From contig NZ_JACOPP010000008.1 of the NCBI RefSeq assembly GCF_014287895.1, forward strand, positions 61,515 through 125,514: a DNA stretch of 64,000 bases. Direction: 5' to 3'. This document shows positions 1 to 7,610 of the stretch, in pieces. The notes beneath the pieces were generated by a model. That model had not been told where the DNA came from. It saw nothing but the letters and a program-made list of their open reading frames with translations, and did not search any database. The position numbers and the translations under genes were made by a program. Origin of the DNA: Lawsonibacter hominis (lineage in GTDB: Bacteria > Bacillota > Clostridia > Oscillospirales > Oscillospiraceae). Within the stretch, counting starts at the first letter, position 1, and the number at the start of each line of letters is the position of its first letter.

Positions 1-161
1 GCCGCATTCTGTGCGGCGTGCTGGGCCGCTGGGTGGAGGAGGGACAGCTTCCGGACGACCGGCACGCTCTGGAGGGCCTGGTGGCCGACATCTCTTACCG
101 CAACAGCGTTTCCTATTTCGGCTTTGGCCGCTATCACTTACGGGGGGCAGAAACGTTATGA
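1..161 (+). CDS. uxaC: Uronate (glucuronate) isomerase, C-terminal end
   Basis: The first complete codon is at position 3; the gene enters from the left and stops at 159-161, giving about 52 C-terminal residues. The segment GRWVEEGQLPDD...VADISYRNSVSYFGF resembles the conserved end of UxaC, which isomerises D-glucuronate to D-fructuronate (or galacturonate to tagaturonate) in the cytoplasm. The downstream uxuB, uxuA and kdgK genes supply the following steps, which supports the call. The stop overlaps the next ATG (ATGA), so the two are co-translated. Only the tail is visible, so the identification rests on a short motif plus context. Confidence 0.7.
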   Translation, partial: RILCGVLGRWVEEGQLPDDRHALEGLVADISYRNSVSYFGFGRYHLRGAETL

Positions 162-889
162 GTATGATCAGCGTCAAAGGACTCCAGAAAAACTTCGGCA
201 AGCATGAGGTCCTCAAGGGCATCGACATCGACATACAGCCCGGCGAGGTGGTGGCCATCGTGGGCCCCTCCGGCTGCGGCAAATCCACCTTCCTGCGCTG
301 CCTCAACCTGTTGGAAAAGCCCTCCGGCGGCCGGATCCTCTACCATGACGTGGATCTGGTCTCCGCCCCGCCCAAGCAGACCAATCAGGTCCTGCTGGGG
401 ATGGGCATGGTCTTCCAGCAGTTCAACCTCTTTCCGCACAAGACGGTGCTGGACAACATCATGCTGGCCCCGGTCAAGGTGCAGGGCGTCGGCAAGCAGG
501 AGGCCGAGCAGAAGGCCATGGAACTGCTGAAAACGGTGGGGCTGGAAGACAAGCGGGACGCCTATCCCAACCAGCTCTCCGGAGGCCAGCAGCAGCGTAT
601 CGCCATCGCCCGCTCCCTGGCCCTGCAGCCTGAGGTCATGCTCTTCGACGAGCCCACCTCCGCCCTGGACCCCGAGATGGTGGGCGAGGTGCTGGACGTC
701 ATGAAAAAGCTGGCCGCCGACGGCATGACCATGCTGGTGGTCACCCACGAGATGGGCTTTGCCCGCGAGGCGGCCGACCGGGTCATCTTCATTGACGGCG
801 GCGTCATCGTAGAGGACAGCGCGCCCGAGGAATTCTTCGCACACCCCAAGAACAAGCGTCTTCAGGATTTCCTGAGCAAGATGCTTTGA
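158..889 (+). CDS. Polar amino acid-type ABC transporter, ATP-binding protein
   Basis: This 243-residue protein belongs to the GlnQ/HisP family of ABC ATPases that energise uptake of polar amino acids and related small molecules. Walker A is GPSGCGKST (36-44), the signature is LSGGQQQR (140-147), Walker B with its catalytic Glu is VMLFDEP (160-166), and the switch His follows in VVTHEMGF. An open frame continues upstream to position 11, but the ATG at 158 gives the normal family length and overlaps the uxaC stop. The lipoprotein and permease partners lie about 3.4 kb downstream in the same operon, separated by the bicupin and TIM-barrel genes. Its position inside a hexuronate operon suggests a uronate-containing substrate rather than a free amino acid, which is an inference. 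Confidence 0.93.
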   Translation: MSMISVKGLQKNFGKHEVLKGIDIDIQPGEVVAIVGPSGCGKSTFLRCLNLLEKPSGGRILYHDVDLVSAPPKQTNQVLLGMGMVFQQFNLFPHKTVLDNIMLAPVKVQGVGKQEAEQKAMELLKTVGLEDKRDAYPNQLSGGQQQRIAIARSLALQPEVMLFDEPTSALDPEMVGEVLDVMKKLAADGMTMLVVTHEMGFAREAADRVIFIDGGVIVEDSAPEEFFAHPKNKRLQDFLSKML

Positions 890-931
890 TCAAACAAAAA
901 ACACAGATACTATAACTAGGAGGAACGAACC

Positions 932-1684
932 ATGTCTCTCATTCAGGTAGCCCGGTACAGCGACGTCAAGTACGATTTCAAGGACGGCTATGCCTGCGTA
1001 CCCGTGCTGGAGGGGGCCTTCGACCAGGCCCGCTTCGCCCACTGCGCGCTCCAGAGCGGCCACTCCATTACCCCCGACGTGTACTCCGTCACCGAGCACA
1101 ACCAGCTCTTCATTTTTACCAAGGGCAAGGGCTATGTGACCACTCCCCGCCAGGCCTGGAACGTGACCGAGCCCGGCGTATTCGTCCCCGAGTTCGACAG
1201 CGAGCGCTTCACCATCACCTGCTCCGCCGACAGCAAGCAGCCCCTTGAATTCCTGCACATCGTCACCGAGCTCAACGATTACGACAAGACCTGCCTGGTG
1301 GAATCCCGCATGGCGCTGCCCCGGTTGCGCACCATCAGCCAGGGCTGGACCTATGACGAGGACTTCAAGGACAACTCCGTCACCACTTCCATGATGCTGC
1401 TGGAGCACCGCAATCTGGGCCGCCTGTCCATGGGCTGCGTCAAGGGCAGCGGCCCCATCGAGATCGGCCAGCACATCCATAACGAACTGGCCCAGTGGTA
1501 CTTCCCGCTGCCCGGCTCTGAGTTCATCTACACCGCCGGCGGCGAGGAAGTGCACATGACCGGCGGCGACCTGTCCTTTACGCCCACCGGCTTCTGGCAC
1601 GGCAGCAAGGTGGAGGCCGGCAAGAAGTGCGACTACATCTGGTTCGAGATGTGCATCGACGGCTATCCCGGAGAGATCAAGTAA
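932..1684 (+). CDS. Bicupin protein, first of a tandem pair
   Basis: This is a 250-residue two-cupin protein of unknown function. The C-terminal cupin (about residues 165-245) keeps metal-ligand motifs: GQHIHNEL around residue 183 and, later, TPTGFWHG, matching HxH and PxGxxH. The N-terminal cupin (about 20-115) is more degenerate. The next gene is a clear paralogue sharing long blocks such as VTELNDYDKTCL and MLLEHRNLGRLSMG. Both end in the same GYPGEIK tail. It follows a GGAGG ribosome site and lies between an ABC ATPase and two sugar-epimerase-like genes. Bicupins include uronate isomerases such as KduI, so an isomerase or sugar-binding role on a uronate derivative is plausible, but I do not recognise a characterised family member. 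Confidence 0.85.
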   Translation: MSLIQVARYSDVKYDFKDGYACVPVLEGAFDQARFAHCALQSGHSITPDVYSVTEHNQLFIFTKGKGYVTTPRQAWNVTEPGVFVPEFDSERFTITCSADSKQPLEFLHIVTELNDYDKTCLVESRMALPRLRTISQGWTYDEDFKDNSVTTSMMLLEHRNLGRLSMGCVKGSGPIEIGQHIHNELAQWYFPLPGSEFIYTAGGEEVHMTGGDLSFTPTGFWHGSKVEAGKKCDYIWFEMCIDGYPGEIK

Positions 1685-1756
1685 GACCCGGAACAAAACG
1701 CCCGTCCGACTGCGTTGCTACCTTATATAATAATTCACTGTAAAGGGGAATTTACC

Positions 1757-2506
1757 ATGGCTCTGGTCAAGATTTCGAAAGGTGCGGATATCCAGCACAA
1801 GTATACCGACGGCGTGTCCCGCGTGAGCGTTCTGGAGGGCGCTTACAAGGACGCTGCCGTAGAGCGGGTCTCCCTCCGGCCCGGCGCGGACTTTACCCCG
1901 GAGACCTACACCCGGGAGCAGCACAACCAGGTCTTCCTGGTGACCGCCGGCAAGGGCTACATCGTCACGCCCCGCCGCGTCTTCAACATCACCGAGGTGT
2001 GCGTCTTCGTACCCGACTTCGACAAGGAGAGCTTCACCTTCCACTGCGCTGCCGACGCGAAGGAAACGATGGAGATCGTCCACTTCGTCACCGAGCTCAA
2101 CGATTACGACAAGACCTGCCTGCGCGAGGCCCACATGAGCCTGCCCCGCTTCCGCGGCGTGTCGGAGGCCTGGCATTACAAGGAGAACTTTACCGGGGCC
2201 GATATCCAGCAGATGATGCTGCTGGAGCACCGCAACCTGGGCCGCCTGTCCATGGGCGCCAACTTCGGCACCGGCCCCAACTACATCGGCCAGCATATCC
2301 ATAACGAGCTGGAGCAGTGGTACATCATGCTGCCCGGCGCCAGCTTCACCTACACCGCCGAGAACGAGAAGGTACACGTGCAGGGCGGCGACATCACCTA
2401 TACCCCCCATGGCTCCCACCATGGCAGCGAGTGCGCCGAGGGCGAGAAGTTCGCCTATGTGTGGTTTGAGCTGTGCGAGAACGGCTATCCCGGCGAGATC
2501 AAGTAA
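1757..2506 (+). CDS. Bicupin protein, second of a tandem pair
   Basis: This 249-residue paralogue of the preceding bicupin shares its whole length, roughly half of the residues by eye. The C-terminal cupin again has a possible metal site: GQHIHNELEQWY with the full HxHx3E pattern, then TPHGSHHG. The upstream copy has Ala at the equivalent of the last Glu, so the two may differ in metal binding. The ATG at 1757 follows an AAGGGGA ribosome site; an upstream in-frame ATG at 1715 lacks one. Duplication within the operon suggests divergence into two isomerase or binding activities, or a heterodimer. The function is unknown. Confidence 0.85.
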   Translation: MALVKISKGADIQHKYTDGVSRVSVLEGAYKDAAVERVSLRPGADFTPETYTREQHNQVFLVTAGKGYIVTPRRVFNITEVCVFVPDFDKESFTFHCAADAKETMEIVHFVTELNDYDKTCLREAHMSLPRFRGVSEAWHYKENFTGADIQQMMLLEHRNLGRLSMGANFGTGPNYIGQHIHNELEQWYIMLPGASFTYTAENEKVHVQGGDITYTPHGSHHGSECAEGEKFAYVWFELCENGYPGEIK

Positions 2507-2509
2507 GCG

Positions 2510-3352
2510 ATGTACGGCAAGGCGCGGCTTCTGGGCTCCAACGGCCAGTACAGCCGCTATCCTCTGGAGTTTTTCACCGCCGAAATGGGGCGGCTGGGCC
2601 TTCACAGACTGGACTTTGTCCCCCAGACGCCCCATTTCTTCTGCGGATACCGGGGTCATGAGGATCCCGCCCGCCTGAAAGCCGCCCTGAAGCGGGCGGG
2701 CCTTCAGGCCGCGGTCCTGTCGCCGCCGGCCTACCGCTGCGCCATCACCGCCCCGGAGGGGGAGCAGCGGGAAGCCACGCTGCGTTACTATGAAAGCTGT
2801 ATCGCCCTGGCCGCCGGGCTTGGGTGCGACCGGCTGGTGCTGGACGCCTCCGGCGCCTGCTGGGACCGGAAGGACGAACTGCTCTGGCGCAGTGCCGCCG
2901 ATACCCTTTATCACCTCTGCCCCGCGGCGCAGGCGGCGGGGGTGCGCCTGCTGCTGGCCCCCGTCATGGGCGCGGAGACGCCCCTCATCGCCGAGTCGCC
3001 CATTCTCAACACCGCGGCGGAGCTGGACGCCATGCTGCATCAGCTCAATCATCCCAGCCTCGGGGTGTGCCTGGACACCAACATTATGAGCGCCTGCGGG
3101 GATACGGTCTATGATTGGTTCGGCCGTTTCCGGGACAAGATCGGCCTGGTGCGGCTGTGCGACGGGAACTACCACGGCTGGCGGGCCTGGGGCGAGGGCG
3201 TGCTGCCGATGCAGCGGTATCTGCACGCACTGGACGCTATGGGCTATCGGGGCGACATTTCCCTGCGCCTGCCCGGCGAGCGGTATCTCGCCCAGCCGGC
3301 CTATCCGGATGAGCGGGCCCTGGCCGCCCTGTGCGGGGAGGTGGGGGCATGA
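2510..3352 (+). CDS. Sugar phosphate isomerase/epimerase-like TIM barrel, probably degenerate
   Basis: This 280-residue protein has the AP-endonuclease-2/xylose-isomerase-like TIM-barrel fold seen in FrlC and tagatose epimerases. In a by-eye alignment with FrlC the usual catalytic Glu falls at Ala (LLLAPVMGAET), the Asp is kept (GVCLDTN), the His of the HxH strand is Arg (VRLCDGN), and the second Glu is Arg (SLRLPGER). Three of four active-site ligands therefore look lost, whereas the next gene keeps all four. It starts 3 bp after the second bicupin and its stop overlaps the next ATG. It may be a non-catalytic partner or act on another substrate. Confidence 0.8.
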   Translation: MYGKARLLGSNGQYSRYPLEFFTAEMGRLGLHRLDFVPQTPHFFCGYRGHEDPARLKAALKRAGLQAAVLSPPAYRCAITAPEGEQREATLRYYESCIALAAGLGCDRLVLDASGACWDRKDELLWRSAADTLYHLCPAAQAAGVRLLLAPVMGAETPLIAESPILNTAAELDAMLHQLNHPSLGVCLDTNIMSACGDTVYDWFGRFRDKIGLVRLCDGNYHGWRAWGEGVLPMQRYLHALDAMGYRGDISLRLPGERYLAQPAYPDERALAALCGEVGA

Positions 3353-4185
3353 AGGGGATCCAACGCGGCCAGCTGGTCAATATGAACCAGCACTACCGCC
3401 GCTTCTCTCTGGACTATTTCCTGGACTGCCAGCAGCGCCTGGGCGTCGGGCAGATCGAGCTCTGGTGCGGCGCGGCCCACTTCTGGCTGGACCACGAGGG
3501 CTACGGCGATGTAAACGCCCTGCGTTCCAAGCTGTGGGACCACGATGTCCGGGTCGTGTCCATCACCGCCCCCAGCATGGCCTATCAGTATCAGTATGCG
3601 TCCCAGGAGCCGGAGTGCCTGGAGTACTCCTTCCGCTATTTTTCCAACGCCATCCATCTGGCGGCCGAGGTGGGCGCGGACCGGGTCGTGGTCAACTCCG
3701 GCTGGGGATACTTCGGCGAGGACGAGCAGACCATGTGGAACCGCTGCCGCGATCATCTGGGCCGCCTGTGCCGGGTGGCCGAGCGGGAAGGCATCCTGCT
3801 GGTCATGGAGTCCCTGCGCAGGGATGAGAGCAACCTGGTCTATAATCTGGAGCGGGCAGAGCGGATGTACCGCGAGATCGCTCATCCCAGCCTGAAGATG
3901 ATGGTGGACAGCATCGCCACCGGCGCGGCGGGGGAGAAGCTGGAGGACTGGTTCCAGGCCTTCGGGAGCGATCTGATCCACATGCATTTTTTGGACGGCG
4001 ACCCCTGGCTCCACAATGTGTGGGGCGACGGCAACACCGCCCTGGCCCGGCAGATCCAAATCATGAACGACCACGACTTCACCGGGTATCTGGTGCAGGA
4101 GGTGGCCGACGAGCACTACTTTACCGATCCCTACGCCGCCGACCGGAGGAATTTTCGGGTCCTGGAGCGGTTTATCGAGGACTGA
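3349..4185 (+). CDS. Sugar isomerase/epimerase, FrlC-like TIM barrel
   Basis: This 278-residue protein of the AP-endonuclease-2 family looks catalytically intact. Motifs that line up with fructoselysine 3-epimerase FrlC and D-tagatose 3-epimerases are IELWCGAAHF near the N terminus, LVMESLRRDESN (Glu), KMMVDS (Asp), LIHMHFLDGD (His) and YLVQEVADE (Glu). Such enzymes use a divalent metal and the two Glu residues to move a proton at C3 or C2 of a ketose. Start at the ATG of the ATGA overlap with the preceding gene. With the amino-acid-type transporter and the uronate pathway in the same operon, a substrate such as a glycated amino acid or uronate conjugate is possible; the exact reaction is unknown. 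Confidence 0.85.
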   Translation: MKGIQRGQLVNMNQHYRRFSLDYFLDCQQRLGVGQIELWCGAAHFWLDHEGYGDVNALRSKLWDHDVRVVSITAPSMAYQYQYASQEPECLEYSFRYFSNAIHLAAEVGADRVVVNSGWGYFGEDEQTMWNRCRDHLGRLCRVAEREGILLVMESLRRDESNLVYNLERAERMYREIAHPSLKMMVDSIATGAAGEKLEDWFQAFGSDLIHMHFLDGDPWLHNVWGDGNTALARQIQIMNDHDFTGYLVQEVADEHYFTDPYAADRRNFRVLERFIED

Positions 4186-4303
4186 GAACTTTCGCCGGCC
4201 GGTCCCGGACGAAAGCCCGCGGCGCCCTGCGGGCCTGAACTGCGTATTTCTCAGCGCGGCGCGCTGAAAAATAAAAAATTTGAAAAGGAAAAGGTGAAAC
4301 AGA

Positions 4304-5215
4304 ATGAAAGCGAAGAAAATCCTTACCGGCGTCCTGGCTCTTGCAATGATCGCCTCCCTGTCCGCTTGCGGCGGCGGCGGAAGCGCCGCCACGCCCGCCC
4401 CGGAGACGAGCGCCCCCGAGACCACCGCTCCTGAGACGAGCGCCCCCGAGACCACCGCCCCCGAGGGGGACGGCTCCCTTCAGCGGGTGCTGGACGCCGG
4501 CAAGCTGGGCATCGGCGCCGAGGGCAACTGGATCCCCTATGTGTACAACGAGGACGGCACCGGCGAGCTCACCGGCTTTGAGGTGGAGGTTGCCAAGCAG
4601 ATCGCCTCCCGCCTGGGCGTGGAGCCGGACTTCCAGATCTCCGACAGCTGGGATCCCGTGCTGGCGGGCCTGGACGCGGGCCGCTATGACATCGTGATCT
4701 GCGGCGTGAACCCCAACCCCGAGCGCCAGGAGAAGTACGCCGTCACCGCTTCCTATGCCGAGAACCCCTACTGCCTGGTGGTCAATGCGGACAACACCGA
4801 GATTACCTCCTTCGAGGATCTCTCCGGCAAGCTGTGCATCAACTCCCCCTCTTCCGCCGCAGGCAAGATCGCCCAGAGCTATGGCGCCACGACTGCCGAC
4901 GGCGACCTGACCGCCGCCATGGAGCAGCTGAATACCGGCCGTGCCGACGGCACCATCAATAACGTGGCCGCTGTGGACGAGTATATGAAGAGCCGTCCCG
5001 AGGTCAATGTGAAGATCGCCGCCATCTACGAGCCTGCCGAGGGCGAGGAGTATATGGTCGAGTCCGCCGGTATGCTGCGCAAGGAGGATCAGGAGCTGTG
5101 CGACAAGATCTCCGAGATTATCGGCGAGATGATCGACGACGGTACCCTCTATGACCTGACCGTCCAATACTTCGGCGAGACCGTGGCCGACAGCACCAGT
5201 CTGTATCAGAAGTAA
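4304..5215 (+). CDS. ABC transporter substrate-binding lipoprotein (SBP_bac_3 family)
   Basis: This 303-residue lipoprotein starts with a lipoprotein signal ending in LSAC, so Cys22 should be lipid-anchored on the outer face of the membrane. A Pro/Thr/Glu linker with repeated SAPETTAPE units follows, then a polar amino-acid-type binding domain (about 60-303). The Arg that binds the ligand alpha-carboxylate in HisJ is kept (NPERQEK). The Asp that binds the alpha-amino group (FQD in HisJ) appears as Asn (GTINN), and the QGTT loop is replaced by PSSA. This suggests a ligand with a carboxylate but a modified amino group. The gene follows the TIM-barrel pair and precedes the permease. A hairpin after it may raise its level relative to the permease. 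Confidence 0.9.
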   Translation: MKAKKILTGVLALAMIASLSACGGGGSAATPAPETSAPETTAPETSAPETTAPEGDGSLQRVLDAGKLGIGAEGNWIPYVYNEDGTGELTGFEVEVAKQIASRLGVEPDFQISDSWDPVLAGLDAGRYDIVICGVNPNPERQEKYAVTASYAENPYCLVVNADNTEITSFEDLSGKLCINSPSSAAGKIAQSYGATTADGDLTAAMEQLNTGRADGTINNVAAVDEYMKSRPEVNVKIAAIYEPAEGEEYMVESAGMLRKEDQELCDKISEIIGEMIDDGTLYDLTVQYFGETVADSTSLYQK

Positions 5216-5229
5216 TCCGCATAGTTCCG

Positions 5230-5265
5230 GGGCGCCGCCGTATGCGGCGGCGCCCTTCTTTTTTA
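5230..5265 (+). terminator. Intercistronic hairpin between binding protein and permease
   Basis: A perfect 11-bp GC stem (5230-5240 with 5245-5255, loop TATG) is followed by TTCTTTTTT. It has the form of an intrinsic terminator but lies inside the operon. Partial termination or 3'-end protection here would give more lipoprotein than permease, as is common for binding-protein operons. Confidence 0.75.
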
Positions 5266-5287
5266 CCAAACAAGGAGGCGGGCTGCC

Positions 5288-5959
5288 ATGGAAATTATTC
5301 AATTGCTGGTCGATTCCTTCTGGCCCATGTTCAAAGCGGGCCTGTTGATCTCTGTCCCGCTGATGCTGGTCTCGTTTGCACTGGGCCTGGTATTGGCATT
5401 CGTCCTGGCGCTGATGCGCATGTCCAAGATCGCACCCTTCAAGGCCATCGCCTGGTTTGTGGTGTGGGTGATCCGCGGCACGCCTCTGCTGGTCCAGATT
5501 TTTGTGATCTATTTCGGACTGCCCTCTGTGGGTCTTGTGCTGAAACCGATCCCCTCTGCCATCCTGGCCCTGGTCATCAGCCAGGGCGCCTACAATTCCG
5601 AGGTCATCCGCGCCGCTCTGGGCTCCATCCCCAAGGGACAGTTCGAGGCCTGCAAGGCCCTGGGACTGAACAAGCTCCAGACCATGACCCAGATCATTAT
5701 CCCCCAGGCGGCCCTTGTGGCCGTCCCCGCTCTGGCCAACTCCTTCATCAGTCTGCTGAAGGATACCTCTCTGGTCTCTTCCATCACGGTGGCGGAGATC
5801 CTGATGACGGCCAAGAGCATCATCGCCGTCAAGTTCCAGCCCCTGCTGCTCTATTGCGAGGCGGCGTTTGTCTACCTGATCTTCAGCACCGTGCTCACCC
5901 AGCTCCAGGGCATGCTGGAGAAAAAGCTGGGCAAGCACCTGGTGGACACCAGGGCTTGA
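5288..5959 (+). CDS. Polar amino acid-type ABC transporter permease
   Basis: This 223-residue integral membrane protein of the HisM/GlnP family has about five hydrophobic segments. The EAA loop that docks the ATPase is seen as FEACKALGLNKLQTM, about residues 118-132. WVIRGTPLLVQIF is the typical N-terminal family motif. Only one permease gene is present, so it probably forms a homodimer with two copies of the upstream ATPase. It follows an AGGAGG ribosome site and leads directly into uxuB, so transport and catabolism are co-transcribed. Substrate specificity cannot be read from the permease itself. Confidence 0.93.
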   Translation: MEIIQLLVDSFWPMFKAGLLISVPLMLVSFALGLVLAFVLALMRMSKIAPFKAIAWFVVWVIRGTPLLVQIFVIYFGLPSVGLVLKPIPSAILALVISQGAYNSEVIRAALGSIPKGQFEACKALGLNKLQTMTQIIIPQAALVAVPALANSFISLLKDTSLVSSITVAEILMTAKSIIAVKFQPLLLYCEAAFVYLIFSTVLTQLQGMLEKKLGKHLVDTRA

Positions 5960-5977
5960 CGGGAAAGGCAAAGAGAT

Positions 5978-7597
5978 ATGTTACATTTGAATCTTCAGGG
6001 ACTGCAGGACCGGGAGGGCTGGGAAGCCGCGGGGATCGCCCTGCCCCGGTACGACGCGGCGGCCGTGAAGGCCCGCACCCGCCTGAGACCCGTCTGGGTC
6101 CATTTCGGCGCGGGCAACATCTTCCGCGGCTTCCTGGCCGCCCTGCAGCAGACCCTTTTGAACGCCGGGCTCACCGATACCGGCATCCTGGCGGCCGAAT
6201 CCTTCGACGTTCAGATCATCGACAAGGTGTATGACCCCTACGACGATTTGAGCCTGCTGGTGCGCCTGCGCGCCGACGGCTCCTACGAAAAGGAAGTCGT
6301 GGCCAGCGTGGCCCGCGGCCTCAAGGCCGACTGCACGGGGGGAGACTGGGCTGATCTGGTGCAGGTGTTCCAGTCGCCCGGTCTCCAGCTGGCCAGCTTC
6401 ACCATCACCGAGAAGGGCTATGCCCTGACCGACCTGTCCGGCAAGGCCCTGCCCGTGGCGGAGCACGATTTTGCCGCCGGGCCGGACGCGCCCCGGCACA
6501 CCATGTCCATCGCCGCGGCGCTGCTGTACCGCCGCTTCCAGGCGGGCGGGCATCCCATCGCCATGGTGAGCATGGACAACTGTTCCCAAAACGGGAAAAA
6601 GCTGCGGGAAGGGGTATTTGCCGCAGCACAGGCCTGGAAGAAGGCCGGTTTCGTCTCGGACGCTTTCCTGGAATGGCTTTCCGACGAAACGAACGTCACC
6701 TTCCCCTGGTCCATGATCGACAAGATCACGCCCCACCCCTCCGAGACGGTCCGAGCGGCGCTGGAGGAACTGGGAGTGGAGGGGATGAACATCTTCCAGA
6801 CCAATACCGGGACCCGGATCGCCCCCTTCGTCAACGCGGAGGTCACCGAGTATCTGGTGCTGGAGGACGCCTTCCCCAACGGCCGCCCGCCCCTGGAAAA
6901 AGCGGGGGTGTATTTTGCCGACCGCGCCACCGTCGAGAAGGCGGAGAAAATGAAGGTGGGCACCTGCCTCAATCCCCTGCACACCGCGCTGGCGGTATAC
7001 GGCTGCCTGCTGGGCTATTCCTCCATTGCCGCCGAGATGGCGGACCCGGACCTGAAGGCGCTGGTAGAGCACATCGCCGCCGAGGGCCTGAAGGTGGTGG
7101 AAGACCCCGGCATCCTCAGCCCTCGGAAGTTCATCGACGAGGTGCTGAACGAGCGCTTCCCCAATCCGGCCATTCCCGACACGCCCCAGCGCATCGCCGC
7201 GGATACCTCTCAGAAGCTGCCCGTCCGCTACGGCGGCACCCTGCAGCGCTATGCCCGCCGGCCTGACCTGGACGTGTCCTCCCTGGTGTACGCTCCCCTG
7301 GTCTTTGCCGGCTGGTGCCGGTATCTGCTGGGTGTGGACGACCAGGGCGGGGAGATGCCTGTGAGCCCCGACCCCATGGCGCCCCAGCTCCAGGCCCTGC
7401 TGGCCGGGATCGAAGCGGGCCGGCCGGAGACCTGCTCGGACCAGCTGCGCCCCATCCTGTCCAACGCCGCCATCTTCGGCGTGGACCTGTACCAGGCGGG
7501 ATTGGGGGAAAAGACCGAAGCCGCGTTCCGGGCCATGCTGGCGGGCCCCGGCGCGGTCCGCGCCACCCTGCGCCGGTATTTGAGTGAGAGAGCATGA
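5978..7597 (+). CDS. uxuB: Fructuronate reductase (mannitol dehydrogenase family)
   Basis: This 539-residue NAD-dependent polyol dehydrogenase has the Rossmann entry VWVHFGAGNIFRGF near residue 40 and the family segment VSMDNCSQNGKKLR mid-protein. Long mannitol-dehydrogenase proteins of this size next to uxuA are D-fructuronate reductases, which give D-mannonate; tagaturonate reductase is the close alternative. It receives the product of UxaC and feeds UxuA, the next gene. An AAAGAGAT segment precedes the ATG. The protein is slightly longer than E. coli UxuB (about 486), as is usual in clostridia. Confidence 0.88.
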   Translation: MLHLNLQGLQDREGWEAAGIALPRYDAAAVKARTRLRPVWVHFGAGNIFRGFLAALQQTLLNAGLTDTGILAAESFDVQIIDKVYDPYDDLSLLVRLRADGSYEKEVVASVARGLKADCTGGDWADLVQVFQSPGLQLASFTITEKGYALTDLSGKALPVAEHDFAAGPDAPRHTMSIAAALLYRRFQAGGHPIAMVSMDNCSQNGKKLREGVFAAAQAWKKAGFVSDAFLEWLSDETNVTFPWSMIDKITPHPSETVRAALEELGVEGMNIFQTNTGTRIAPFVNAEVTEYLVLEDAFPNGRPPLEKAGVYFADRATVEKAEKMKVGTCLNPLHTALAVYGCLLGYSSIAAEMADPDLKALVEHIAAEGLKVVEDPGILSPRKFIDEVLNERFPNPAIPDTPQRIAADTSQKLPVRYGGTLQRYARRPDLDVSSLVYAPLVFAGWCRYLLGVDDQGGEMPVSPDPMAPQLQALLAGIEAGRPETCSDQLRPILSNAAIFGVDLYQAGLGEKTEAAFRAMLAGPGAVRATLRRYLSERA

Positions 7598-7610
7598 GGA
7601 GCGATCATCC

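Noticed and set aside
134..844. Long minus-strand frame opposite the ABC ATPase
   Set aside because: It is antisense to a gene with intact Walker motifs and has His/Gly-rich composition typical of reverse reading in GC-rich DNA.
1718..3226. 500-codon minus-strand frame across the bicupin and barrel genes
   Set aside because: It spans two clearly coding plus-strand genes and has no ribosome site or recognisable domain.
4304..5215. Loss of the carboxylate-binding Arg in the binding lipoprotein
   Set aside because: Counting HisJ residues shows the critical Arg is the one in the ERQ segment, which is present here.
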